Of a DNA stretch of 64,000 nucleotides, positions 1 to 8,173 are shown piece by piece. A model generated the notes under the pieces. That model was not told the origin of the DNA, made no database searches, and was given only the letters and a program-made list of their open reading frames with translations. The position numbers and the translations under genes were made by a program. Every line of letters starts with the position of its first letter. Position 1 is the stretch's first letter. Source of the stretch: Haloferula sp. BvORR071 (GTDB lineage Bacteria > Verrucomicrobiota > Verrucomicrobiia > Verrucomicrobiales > Akkermansiaceae); contig NZ_BATP01000030.1 in NCBI RefSeq assembly GCF_000739615.1, positions 186,001 to 250,000 of the forward strand, in the 5' to 3' direction.

Positions 1-1
1 T

Positions 2-148
2 CCCACCATCGGCACCTGCTGGGATGCCGACCGGCTTGATCTCGGCCGCGTAGGATTGGTTCCCGATCCTGACTTCATGAGCACCGCCTTCGGAAAGGAG
101 ATCGCCTTGCAGGGCTCAGTCGAGAGCTTCTTATCCGCCCAAACCTGA
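2..148 (+). CDS. C-terminal end of an uncharacterized HD-like hydrolase-family protein (partial)
   Basis: An open frame runs in from the window edge and ends at TGA 146-148, nine bases before the rhomboid gene on the same strand. The 48 visible residues contain TCWDADRLDLGRVGLVPDP followed by MSTAFGKE. I associate this WDADRLDLGRVG pattern with the tail of a conserved uncharacterized family with HD-hydrolase-like features, but this is from memory and the catalytic part lies outside the window. The short spacing suggests cotranscription with the next gene. Confidence 0.5.
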   Translation, partial: PTIGTCWDADRLDLGRVGLVPDPDFMSTAFGKEIALQGSVESFLSAQT

Positions 149-156
149 GCACATCC

Positions 157-1056
157 ATGACCGAGGAGACCGACGCACCCGAGATCGGGCCAGCAGCCCA
201 GCGCCAGACCTGGATCACGCCGCTATTCGTGATGATCTGCGTGGGCATCCACATCGGCCTGCTGATGCGCGAGGACCGCTATACATGGGAAACGCTGGCG
301 AGATTCGGCCATCTCACCGCGGAGCGGATCTGGGGAGAAGGCGGCTACTGGGCCATTCTGACCACTACCTTCGTCCATCTGGAGATCTGGCACCTCGCCT
401 TCAACATGTACTGGCTGTGGGTGCTCGGCAGCAAGCTCGAGCTCGCGATCGGCTGGTGGCGATTCATGCTCTTCTATCTCGCCGCCGCCTTTATCGCTTC
501 GGCCTTCCAACTCGCTGTTTCGGATACCACCGGGATCGGCGCTTCCGGTGCGGTCTATGCCATCTTTGGCTTCATGTGGATCGCACGGGCCCGCTACCCG
601 GGCTTCGCCGAACTCATGAATGACAAGACGGTGAAGCTCTTCCTCGTATGGCTTGTGGTCTGCATCGTGATGACCCGGCTCAATCTCCTGCCGGTCGCGA
701 ATACCGCGCATTTCGCCGGCCTGCTCTTCGGTGCCGCTATCGCAGAGGCCACCGGGAAGCGACACCGCACGCTGGCATCGGTTGGATCGGTCGTGCTGGT
801 GATTCTCGCCATCGTCCCATTGTTCTGGTGCCCGTGGTCAGCCGCTTGGCTGAAAACGGAAGCTTACCGGGAGCACGCCGCACAGCACTACGAGAAGGCG
901 ATCGCGTTCTATGATCGCGTCCTCGAAAAGGAGCCGCAGAATTCCTGGGCTTATCAGAACCGTAGCTACGCCCACCAGAGCATTGGCGATATGAAGGGTG
1001 CGCGCGAGGACTTGGAAAAGGCGCGCGCGATCGATCCTTCCATCCCGTTGGAATAG
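157..1056 (+). CDS. Rhomboid-family intramembrane serine protease with C-terminal TPR
   Basis: Integral membrane protease that would cleave transmembrane substrates within the bilayer. The rhomboid core spans about residues 20-215. His79 and Asn83 lie in HLAFN, the nucleophile is Ser130 in GIGASGAVY, and the partner His185 is in NTAHFAGLLFG, so the Ser/His dyad is intact. After a last hydrophobic segment (about 208-228), residues 230-299 form about one and a half to two TPR units (YEKAIAFYDRVLEKEP, then SWAYQNRSYAHQ). Rhomboid plus TPR is a known bacterial variant, and the repeats probably bind a partner. Length of 299 residues is normal for that form. It ends one base before the convergent gene. 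Confidence 0.9.
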   Translation: MTEETDAPEIGPAAQRQTWITPLFVMICVGIHIGLLMREDRYTWETLARFGHLTAERIWGEGGYWAILTTTFVHLEIWHLAFNMYWLWVLGSKLELAIGWWRFMLFYLAAAFIASAFQLAVSDTTGIGASGAVYAIFGFMWIARARYPGFAELMNDKTVKLFLVWLVVCIVMTRLNLLPVANTAHFAGLLFGAAIAEATGKRHRTLASVGSVVLVILAIVPLFWCPWSAAWLKTEAYREHAAQHYEKAIAFYDRVLEKEPQNSWAYQNRSYAHQSIGDMKGAREDLEKARAIDPSIPLE

Positions 1057-1057
1057 C

Positions 1058-4000
1058 TCACTTCAGCTCCGCCGCGGTCCACGGTGCTTGGCGTGCCTTG
1101 CTCGCCTCGCGCAGCGGAGCCACGATCGACTCGTTCACCGGCGCCGCGTCATTCAACCAAGAATGGCGCACGAAGCTCAGAACGTCCGCAATCTCGGCAT
1201 CGCTGAGACCAAGCACGGGCGGCATGAGCGAATTGACCTGCAGCTTGCCGGGCACCTCGACCGGACCTGTTAGGCCGCTCAGCACGATCTTCACCAGGGT
1301 CTCGGGATTGCCGGCGATGCGGGCATTGCCATCGAGCGGCGGGAAGGCGCCATCGACGCCGGTGCCAGCGCTCTGGTGGCACGCGGCACAGGTGCGCGCA
1401 TAGACGGCTTCACCGCGGGTGAGTTGTTCAGCAGGGGGGGTGTGCTTCTTCTCGATCTTGTGCTCTTGCAATGCCTCCTTCATGGCCTTGCCCAGCGGTG
1501 AGTTGTTCTTCTCCAGCGCGGCCAGCACTTGCGGCGCGCGACCCTGCGCAAAAGCTTTGATGGCGGCCGGATAGATTCGCTCCTTCAGCACGGAGGGATC
1601 CGGCGGATTCTCCAGCGAAGCCAGCAGGAAGCCGACATAGTGGCGTGCGGCAGCCATGGCGTAGCAACGATCGAGCACCTCCCCTTGACGGAGCTTTTGC
1701 TGGTTGCGGTGCCAGTCGCGAAGCTTACGGCCCAGCGCTTCATCCGCGGGCATGCGGGCGGCGAGCAGGAGCCATTCGCGGATGACGAAGGGATCGGCTT
1801 CCCATTTCGGATCGAAGTCGCAGGGCGCCTCCGCTGGCCACAGCGCGTACGCGGCACGACGATCCTGAGTGGAGGCGTCGCGAACATCCTTGAGCACATC
1901 AAGGCACCCGGGTGCATCCTTCCTGAAGTAGCCGAGACCCGCCAAGGCGTAGAGGGAATGAACATTCCTGCCGTTGCGCGTGAGCTGGGGGATCAGTTCC
2001 TTGTGGCCGCCTTCCACAATCAGGCGCTGGGCATGCAAGCGGCGGACCAGCGACTGATCGAACAAGCCGTCGAGCAAGCTTTCAGGCTTCGCGGGATCGA
2101 GGGGCTTCAAGGTCGGTTCGACATCCGGTTTAGGCGGGCTCCAGGAGGTATCCAACTTCGGACGCACCCGGTAGATCCGCCCCATCGCCTTCTCGCGCAG
2201 CGGGGTGATGTAGGCCGCTCCCGCTCCACGCTCGACCTTGGTCTGCTCGAAGGGCGCGCCGGGACGATTGTGCTGCACGATGATGTTGTACCAATCCGCG
2301 ATCCACACCGCGCCATCCGGCCCGGTCTCCGCCGCCACCGGGGCCGACCAAGCATCGGAGCTGGCGTAAAGGTTGTCGCCCTCGAAGGACGCGAAGTAGT
2401 CCGCATTCTCCGTGCTCAGACGAGCCGCCGAGACCAAGTGTCCCGTGGGCTCGCAGACGAATGCCACCTTGTTCTGCCAATCCGAGCCGAAGCGCTTGGC
2501 GGTATAGACGCCGTGCCCCGCCCCCGCCGTGTAGTGGCGGCCCTTCGCGCGGATCTTGCCGTCGCCAAGCAGCTCCACCGGCGGGTCCCAGCCGTCGGAG
2601 CCCTGCACGTCCAGTGTTGTCGGATAGATGCGCGTGCCGCGGTCCGCGCGATGCACGTTGCCACCATCTCCAATCACCTGCCAGCTCGGCTGCCGGTTGG
2701 CGGTCGAGCCGAGGACATCGAACTGCTCAGTAAAGCCAAGGCCCCAGGTGTTGTTGGTGGTCTTGCCTAGGAACTCGATCTGCGAGCCATCCGGCAGGAA
2801 GCGGAACACGCCGGTGTCGAACTTCACTTGCTTGCCACCCACCACACCATCGAAGCCTGCATAACCGACCGTGCCGTAGATCCAGCCATCGAAGCCGTAG
2901 CGCAAGTTCGAGACGCCGGCGTGGGTGTCGTGCATCTTGAAGCCTTCGAAGAGCACCTTGCGCTCGTCCGCCTTGTCGTCGCCATCGGTGTCCTTGAGGA
3001 AGAGCACCTTTCCGCCCGAGGTCACGATCACGCCGCCATTCGCATGCACCGCGGAAGTCGCCAGCGCGAGATGGTCCGCGAATACGGTGAACTTGTCCGC
3101 GCGGCCATCGCCATCAGTGTCCTCGCAGATCTTGAGCCGGTCATTGCCGCGCTCACCGGTGGTCATGCCATTCGGGTAGTCCAGCGTCTCTACCACCCAC
3201 AGGCGGTCGCGATGGTCCCAGGTGATGGCAATGGGATGCTCGATGTCCGGCTCGGCGGCGAACAGCGAAAGCTCGAAACTCGCGGGCACTTGCGCCCGCT
3301 TCATCGACTCCTGCGGCGAAAGCGGCTCCTGGACCTTGGGTACCGGCACCTTCGCCTGATACTGCGGGGGCAGCATCGGCACGCGATACTCGAGCGGGGG
3401 CAAGTTCACGATCGAAACATTCTCTCCCGCGGCCCAGCGGATCCCGCGCTCTAACAGATCGTGGAAGCCCTCCTGCTGCCAGCAGCGCTCGTCGTGGCCG
3501 TGTGCGGTGTAAAAGACCCGGCCCTTGCCCTGCTTCCGGATCCAAGTCCACGGCTCCTCATCCCGGCGTTCCAGAATGGTGATGTCATTCGCGAGACGGT
3601 GATGGTGGTAGGTCTCGTCCCAAGTCTCAAAGGGCTGGTAGCCCTTCATGATCGGATTCTCCGGCTCCACCACCCGGGCGGTGAAGGTCCCCTCGCCATG
3701 ATTCTCGATCTGTCCGCCGACAAGGTCGACATAGCCGTCGGTCGACTTGAAGCAGGCCGAGCCGCAATGCACCGGCACGAAGCCGCCGCCATTCTCGACA
3801 AAGCCTCGCACCGCCGCGAGCTGCTCCGGCGTGATCACCTGGTGATTCGCGAAGACCAGCAGCACATCGTACTTCGCCAGATTCTCCGGCGTCAGCTCGG
3901 ACATGCGCTTCTCGTAGGTGAGGTTGATCCCCCGGTTGCCGCTGACCTCCTTGAAGATCCGGTACATGTCGAGGGGCCGGTGGTGCCCGTCATCGCCGAA

Positions 4001-4108
4001 GAACAGGACCTCCACCCGGCGCGGCTCGGGCTTGGCAGGCGGCTGCTGGGCCAGAAGGCCGAAGGCCCCTAGCAGGAGCAGCGGAAGGATCAGGCGGAGG
4101 ATTCGCAT
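1058..4108 (-). CDS. PVC-type dehydrogenase: ThuA domain, sugar-dehydrogenase-like propeller, helical repeats, cytochrome c
   Basis: Exported 1016-residue multidomain protein. An N-terminal signal peptide (MRILRLILPLLLLGAFGLLA) is followed by a ThuA-like domain (about 30-250; LLVFANHQVITPEQLAAVRG). Next comes a beta-propeller of the membrane-bound dehydrogenase type (about 275-640), then a helical, HEAT-like stretch. The C-terminal cytochrome c domain has the heme site CAACH with Cys907, Cys910 and His911, and a likely axial Met near 962 in NSLMPPV. This arrangement is a hallmark of Verrucomicrobia and Planctomycetes and is thought to oxidize carbohydrates in the periplasm. The substrate cannot be read from sequence. 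It ends one base after the convergent rhomboid gene. Confidence 0.85.
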   Translation of the reverse strand: MRILRLILPLLLLGAFGLLAQQPPAKPEPRRVEVLFFGDDGHHRPLDMYRIFKEVSGNRGINLTYEKRMSELTPENLAKYDVLLVFANHQVITPEQLAAVRGFVENGGGFVPVHCGSACFKSTDGYVDLVGGQIENHGEGTFTARVVEPENPIMKGYQPFETWDETYHHHRLANDITILERRDEEPWTWIRKQGKGRVFYTAHGHDERCWQQEGFHDLLERGIRWAAGENVSIVNLPPLEYRVPMLPPQYQAKVPVPKVQEPLSPQESMKRAQVPASFELSLFAAEPDIEHPIAITWDHRDRLWVVETLDYPNGMTTGERGNDRLKICEDTDGDGRADKFTVFADHLALATSAVHANGGVIVTSGGKVLFLKDTDGDDKADERKVLFEGFKMHDTHAGVSNLRYGFDGWIYGTVGYAGFDGVVGGKQVKFDTGVFRFLPDGSQIEFLGKTTNNTWGLGFTEQFDVLGSTANRQPSWQVIGDGGNVHRADRGTRIYPTTLDVQGSDGWDPPVELLGDGKIRAKGRHYTAGAGHGVYTAKRFGSDWQNKVAFVCEPTGHLVSAARLSTENADYFASFEGDNLYASSDAWSAPVAAETGPDGAVWIADWYNIIVQHNRPGAPFEQTKVERGAGAAYITPLREKAMGRIYRVRPKLDTSWSPPKPDVEPTLKPLDPAKPESLLDGLFDQSLVRRLHAQRLIVEGGHKELIPQLTRNGRNVHSLYALAGLGYFRKDAPGCLDVLKDVRDASTQDRRAAYALWPAEAPCDFDPKWEADPFVIREWLLLAARMPADEALGRKLRDWHRNQQKLRQGEVLDRCYAMAAARHYVGFLLASLENPPDPSVLKERIYPAAIKAFAQGRAPQVLAALEKNNSPLGKAMKEALQEHKIEKKHTPPAEQLTRGEAVYARTCAACHQSAGTGVDGAFPPLDGNARIAGNPETLVKIVLSGLTGPVEVPGKLQVNSLMPPVLGLSDAEIADVLSFVRHSWLNDAAPVNESIVAPLREASKARQAPWTAAELK

Positions 4109-4198
4109 GCGGTTGGCGCACTCATACGCGTTCCACTGGTCAAATCCGAAGGATTTTTGCGGCAGCCGCCCACCTCATACAATCCCGGGGATCTGCCG

Positions 4199-4243
4199 GA
4201 AAAAAGCGGAACAGGGCGTGGCGGACCTACTCGCCACACCCTG
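4199..4243 (-). terminator. Intrinsic terminator of the RCC1-repeat gene
   Basis: Reading the minus strand past the stop at 4289, arms 4232-4243 and 4212-4223 form a 12-pair stem with one wobble position and an 8-base loop. A run of T (complement of the A run at 4200-4205) follows after a short spacer. The distance and orientation fit the end of the 4289-7723 transcript. Confidence 0.7.
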
Positions 4244-4288
4244 CGTGGCATCATGGCCACCCTCAGCTTGGAAAATGTGAAGTCCCGG

Positions 4289-7200
4289 TTAGTTCCGAAA
4301 GGAAACCCGCAACCGTACGAAGCCCTTGGGCTGAGCTTCCGGATCGATCGGCTGGCGCACGATCGCTCGCTCCCAGAGTTCGTTGATCGGGAATACCTCC
4401 GGTGTTACGGGTAGCTCTTGGAAGATGGCTCCCAGGCTGGACGAGTGCTCCACATGGTAAAACACCCCGCCGGACTTCCGCCGCAGATACTCCACCCGCA
4501 AAAAGTGCTGGCCACCGCTCTGCTCGAGCGAGATGTGCGGCAGACCCGAGTTGCCAGTGCCAGGGGCGAGGACCCGGTAGTCCGCTTGGGATGGATCGAG
4601 GTTGAAGGCGAACTTCACCAAGTTGGGCAGGCCATCGGCAAAGTTAACAGCCTCCGAGTCCTGCCGGATACCGATCAAGCCCCCGGCGGTCGCCCATGCC
4701 TGATAATCCCCCGGTATGATGACCTCCGCCCGGAACTCAATCCGGACATTCCCCTCGTTGAGATCGTTCGAAAGGATCTGGACAAGTGCGGATGAGGCCC
4801 CCGCCGACTGCGGGACAAAGTTGACCTTGAAGGAGGTGCTTTGAGTCGGGCCGAGGCTGCTCTGCATGCCCGTGGTATCAACGCTGTAGCCGGGGCCGCC
4901 GGACGCCACGCCCACCGAGTTGACTTCAAGCGTCCGGTAGAGGGTCGGGCGCACCGTGATGGTGCGGCTCACGACGGCATCAAGCGGCACCTGGCCGAGA
5001 TCGATGACATAGGGCGGCGGAAGCATGGCTGCCGCCGAGCGGCCATTGCCTGCCGCCGCGACATTGGCGGCGGACACTTCCGCAGGAACCCCGCCGCCGG
5101 GGAGACCCGGATTGAGCACCGGGCCGCCCGGAGCAAAGCGCCCCCATGAGGCGAGCGGCCCCGCGGAGGTCCGCTGGCCGAGGTTATGATACCACCCGGC
5201 GGAGATGCTGCTGAAGGCTCCCGTGACAGTGGGGGCCGGACTCCCATCGCCCGTGCGACCCCAAGTCACCACGCTGCCGTCCGATTTCAGGGCAAGGCTG
5301 TGGTAGGGGCCGGCCGCGATGGCCACCACGCCACTGAGATTGGAGGGAACCGAGGTCTGGGATTCGGTGCTCCGGCCCCAGGCCACCACCGTGCCGTCGT
5401 TCTTGAGGGCCAGCGCGTGATAGGCGCCGCCGGCAATTGCCTTCACGTTGCTGAGGTTCGTCGGCGGGAAACTCACGAATTCTTCGCTTCCCGCCACTTG
5501 GACGGTGCCATTCGCCCTCAGGCCGAGACTGAAGTTCGCCCCGGCGACGACATCCACCATCCCGGTGAAGGAACTTACATTCAGGCCCGCGACATCCCGT
5601 CCCCACGCGACCACCTTGCCATCGGACTTGAGCGCCACCGTGTGATCCCAGCCACAGGCAATCTTGGTCACCGTCGCATCCCGCAGAGTCGTGGGGACCG
5701 TAAGCTGGCCGAGATCTGCCGCACCCCAACCTACCAGACTGCCATCATTCCGCAGCGCATAGCCATGATCCCGGCCGTAGGCGATCTGCTTGATTCCGGT
5801 CAGGTCCGTAGGAGCTTCATTCAGAAAGCCAGTCTCGTTCCACTCCATAAAGGTCGCGGGGCGGGTTGTTGCCATCCCCGGCGAAGACACTTGGATTCCC
5901 GGCACGGTGCGGTGGAGCACTTGAACCGTGAAGCTGCGCGTAACCGTCGCTCCACCGCTGTCGGTCCCTTTGACAGTAGCGGTGTAGCTTTCCGGGCCGA
6001 GGACAATGCCGCTGGTAAACGGCCTCCCGGCATAGGTCACCTCGGGCACGATCTCCCCATCCTCGAGGTCTCGAATCACCGGCGGGCGGAAATACACCGG
6101 AACCGGTGCTCCCCCGAGGGCGAAAACCGTAATGGTCTTTGGCAGGTAGGTGACGACCGGCGGGTCATTTACCGGGGTGACCTGCACCTTCACCGTCGCG
6201 GGCGAGCTGTCGCTGCCACCGTCAGTCACCCGATAGGTGAAGCTGGCCTCGCCGGAGAAATCCTTGGCAGGGGTGAAGACAGCCTGTCCTGTCGAGCCGT
6301 TGATCGTCACGCTACCCGCGCCTGCAGCAGGGGGCGACTCCAGTACGAAGAACAGCGGATCATTCTCTTCATCGCTTCCCGCCAGTTGGATATTGAGCGG
6401 CTTGTCCTCCGGCGTGGTGAGATCCAGGTGCGTGGCGCTCGGCTTGCCCGTGTAGCCATTGGCGGTCAGCACGATGTCCCACTCGGGGCGCTCCGGATCG
6501 CTGCTCCTGACCCGTACGGTCGCGCTCTTGCCTGCCGTGGACGTGGAGGCGAAGGACACGGTGAAAATGCCGATTCCCCCGGGGACCAGGCTTGCCGGGA
6601 GGGGCTGCGCGTGGAGTGAGAAACCGGAATCAGACCGCAGGAAAGAGATGCCCGTGACTTGGACGGTGGCCGTGCCGTTGTTCCGCAACACGAAAGTGTG
6701 GTGACTCTGGGAACCCGGTGCCACGTTTCCGAAATCGTCGAGGGCGGGAGTCTCCACGCTGGCAAAGGTCTCGCTGCCCGAAGCCGTCATCGCCACGACC
6801 TTCGGTGCCGGGAAAGACGGAATGTCGCCCCCCAGGACCTGCCGCTTCCCCCAGAAGATTGCGTGGCCCGCCGTAGTGACCGCGACCGAGTGGTAGTCGC
6901 CCGCATGGATCTCCCTCACGTCGCTGAGACCCACTGGAACGTTAGTCTGGCCCTGCGAGTTGTCCCCCCATGCCACCACCGTCCCGTCCTCCTTGAGCGC
7001 GAGCGAGTGGGCCAAGCCGCCGGCGATTGCCTTCACCCGGACTCCGGTCAGCGACGCCGGCACATTGCACTGGCTTCTGTCGTTGCGCCCCCAGGCCACC
7101 ACGCTGCCGTCCTGCTTGATGGCCATGCTGTGGTTGCCGCCCGCTGCAACGGCAATCGCGGTCCCGTTCAAGCCCGCCGGCACGTTCTTCTCGCCATAGC

Positions 7201-7723
7201 GATTGGCACCGAGCCAAGCGACGACATCCCCAGGCCCCTGCAGGGTCAACAAATGATCATACCCACCCTCCAAACCGTGGATGAAGGAGGTGCCAGGATT
7301 ATAATAGGTATAGGTCGGCGACTCCCAGAACCTCACCCATCCGTTCTCCTGGAGCGCGGCCGGGCCGTAGGAAGTGAAGGCGAGCTCCTTGGCATTGGTA
7401 ACCGCCTCCGGACTCGGTTCGGCGGAACTGCCGCTAAAGGTGACCACGGTGCCATCCCGCTTCATCGCCACTACGGCGGTGCGGCTGGCGGCCAGTTTCA
7501 CCACGCCGGTCAGATCTGCCGGGATTGGCCTGACGGCACCGGAAATTCCATCACTCCACCCAACCAAAGGGCTGGTTTTGTCGTAAGGTGCCTGTCCGTT
7601 GCGTTCGATCGAGAGATTGGGCCCCGACGTCACAGCTTCCAAGGTCCCGCCTGAGATAAGGAGAAAGCCCCCGAGCAGAAGGGCGAGTTGAAGAGAATAG
7701 CTTCGGAGGAGGGTGGGTCTCAC
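4289..7723 (-). CDS. Large secreted RCC1-repeat protein with cadherin-like and anchor domains
   Basis: Exported surface or extracellular protein of 1144 residues with GTG start and signal peptide (about 1-30). Two blocks of RCC1-type propeller repeats (about 40-320 and 630-860) are marked by recurring GTVVAWG, VVAWGRS and HSLALK motifs. Between them lie an ASPM/SPD2/Hydin-like choice-of-anchor domain (about 330-425) and tandem-95 or cadherin-like modules (about 430-600). A second anchor-type domain (about 905-1010) precedes a C-terminal domain common in verrucomicrobial secreted proteins. RCC1 propellers mediate protein binding, so adhesion or scaffolding is plausible. It has its own terminator and a palindrome just upstream of the start. 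Confidence 0.75.
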   Translation of the reverse strand: MRPTLLRSYSLQLALLLGGFLLISGGTLEAVTSGPNLSIERNGQAPYDKTSPLVGWSDGISGAVRPIPADLTGVVKLAASRTAVVAMKRDGTVVTFSGSSAEPSPEAVTNAKELAFTSYGPAALQENGWVRFWESPTYTYYNPGTSFIHGLEGGYDHLLTLQGPGDVVAWLGANRYGEKNVPAGLNGTAIAVAAGGNHSMAIKQDGSVVAWGRNDRSQCNVPASLTGVRVKAIAGGLAHSLALKEDGTVVAWGDNSQGQTNVPVGLSDVREIHAGDYHSVAVTTAGHAIFWGKRQVLGGDIPSFPAPKVVAMTASGSETFASVETPALDDFGNVAPGSQSHHTFVLRNNGTATVQVTGISFLRSDSGFSLHAQPLPASLVPGGIGIFTVSFASTSTAGKSATVRVRSSDPERPEWDIVLTANGYTGKPSATHLDLTTPEDKPLNIQLAGSDEENDPLFFVLESPPAAGAGSVTINGSTGQAVFTPAKDFSGEASFTYRVTDGGSDSSPATVKVQVTPVNDPPVVTYLPKTITVFALGGAPVPVYFRPPVIRDLEDGEIVPEVTYAGRPFTSGIVLGPESYTATVKGTDSGGATVTRSFTVQVLHRTVPGIQVSSPGMATTRPATFMEWNETGFLNEAPTDLTGIKQIAYGRDHGYALRNDGSLVGWGAADLGQLTVPTTLRDATVTKIACGWDHTVALKSDGKVVAWGRDVAGLNVSSFTGMVDVVAGANFSLGLRANGTVQVAGSEEFVSFPPTNLSNVKAIAGGAYHALALKNDGTVVAWGRSTESQTSVPSNLSGVVAIAAGPYHSLALKSDGSVVTWGRTGDGSPAPTVTGAFSSISAGWYHNLGQRTSAGPLASWGRFAPGGPVLNPGLPGGGVPAEVSAANVAAAGNGRSAAAMLPPPYVIDLGQVPLDAVVSRTITVRPTLYRTLEVNSVGVASGGPGYSVDTTGMQSSLGPTQSTSFKVNFVPQSAGASSALVQILSNDLNEGNVRIEFRAEVIIPGDYQAWATAGGLIGIRQDSEAVNFADGLPNLVKFAFNLDPSQADYRVLAPGTGNSGLPHISLEQSGGQHFLRVEYLRRKSGGVFYHVEHSSSLGAIFQELPVTPEVFPINELWERAIVRQPIDPEAQPKGFVRLRVSFRN

Positions 7724-7729
7724 GTGATA

Positions 7730-7747
7730 ACCATGTAATTACATGGT
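7730..7747. promoter_or_regulatory. 18-bp perfect palindrome just upstream of the RCC1 gene
   Basis: The sequence accatgtaattacatggt is its own reverse complement over 18 bases. It starts 7 bases before the GTG start of the minus-strand RCC1 gene. It is AT-rich in a GC-rich genome and could be an operator or a 5' UTR hairpin covering the ribosome-binding region. No regulator is identified. Confidence 0.5.
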
Positions 7748-8014
7748 AATTTTAGTAAACAACTTTTGTGTGAAAAACGCAGAATCAGTGCGGGAACCTT
7801 TGTGCCAGTGGTATTCCGAACACTCCTCTTGGAACCACAACACCTTGAGAATGAATGTCACTTCTGTTAGGAGATCGAGATAGGAAGAGAGGCATCTTGG
7901 TGTCATCTTCCCCGCGCTTTGATGTAGGAAGTGGAAGAATTCCGGACCAGCTTCGCAGCTGACGCGCCGTGTTTCCCCTCGACAGGCCGCGGGTGCCGCG
8001 CCAGCGTGGCCGCC
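7748..8014. other. Divergent intergenic region between the RCC1 gene and leuA leader
   Basis: Non-coding by my reading. It is AT-richer near 7748-7790 and 7840-7870, which would suit promoters for both directions, but I cannot define boxes with confidence. Open frames on the minus strand across it have shadow-like composition. Confidence 0.4.
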
Positions 8015-8080
8015 GTGACGACGAATCTCCGCGGGCTTCTTGAGCTGCGGCCGCTCCTTCTAGGGCTGGCCACCCGCTGA
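8015..8080 (+). CDS. Candidate leucine-rich leader peptide of leuA (leuL-like)
   Basis: A short frame, GTG 8015 to TGA 8078-8080, encodes 21 residues of which 8 are Leu, including the cluster LRGLLELRPLLLGL. It uses CTC, CTT, CTG and the otherwise rare CTA. It lies 93 bases before the leuA start on the same strand. Leu-rich leader peptides whose ribosome stalling senses charged tRNA-Leu are established controls of leucine biosynthesis. The exact start is uncertain, since in-frame GTGs also occur at 8006 and 7931, and I see no strong ribosome-binding site. Confidence 0.5.
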   Translation: MTTNLRGLLELRPLLLGLATR

Positions 8081-8113
8081 GCATTTCTTTTTCCTACCGT
8101 CGTTTCACCGGCT

Positions 8114-8132
8114 GCCGCAATTTTCCTGCGGC
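8114..8132 (+). promoter_or_regulatory. Candidate attenuator stem between leader peptide and leuA
   Basis: GCCGCA (8114-8119) can pair with TGCGGC (8127-8132) across a 7-base loop. The same TGCGGC also occurs inside the leader coding region at 8046-8051, so GCCGCA has two mutually exclusive partners, as expected of an attenuator. There is no clean U-run directly after the stem, so the mechanism could be termination or translation control. Confidence 0.35.
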
Positions 8133-8173
8133 GACCAACCCTTTTAAGGTTTTCCCATTTTTCTTTTGATCCC

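Noticed and set aside
1529-2770. Plus-strand open frame of 413 codons opposite the dehydrogenase gene
   Set aside because: No domain pattern is visible, while the opposite strand encodes a clear multidomain protein.
5186-6619. Plus-strand open frame of 477 codons opposite the RCC1 gene
   Set aside because: Antisense shadow with repeated His/Arg-rich sequence that mirrors the RCC1 repeats.
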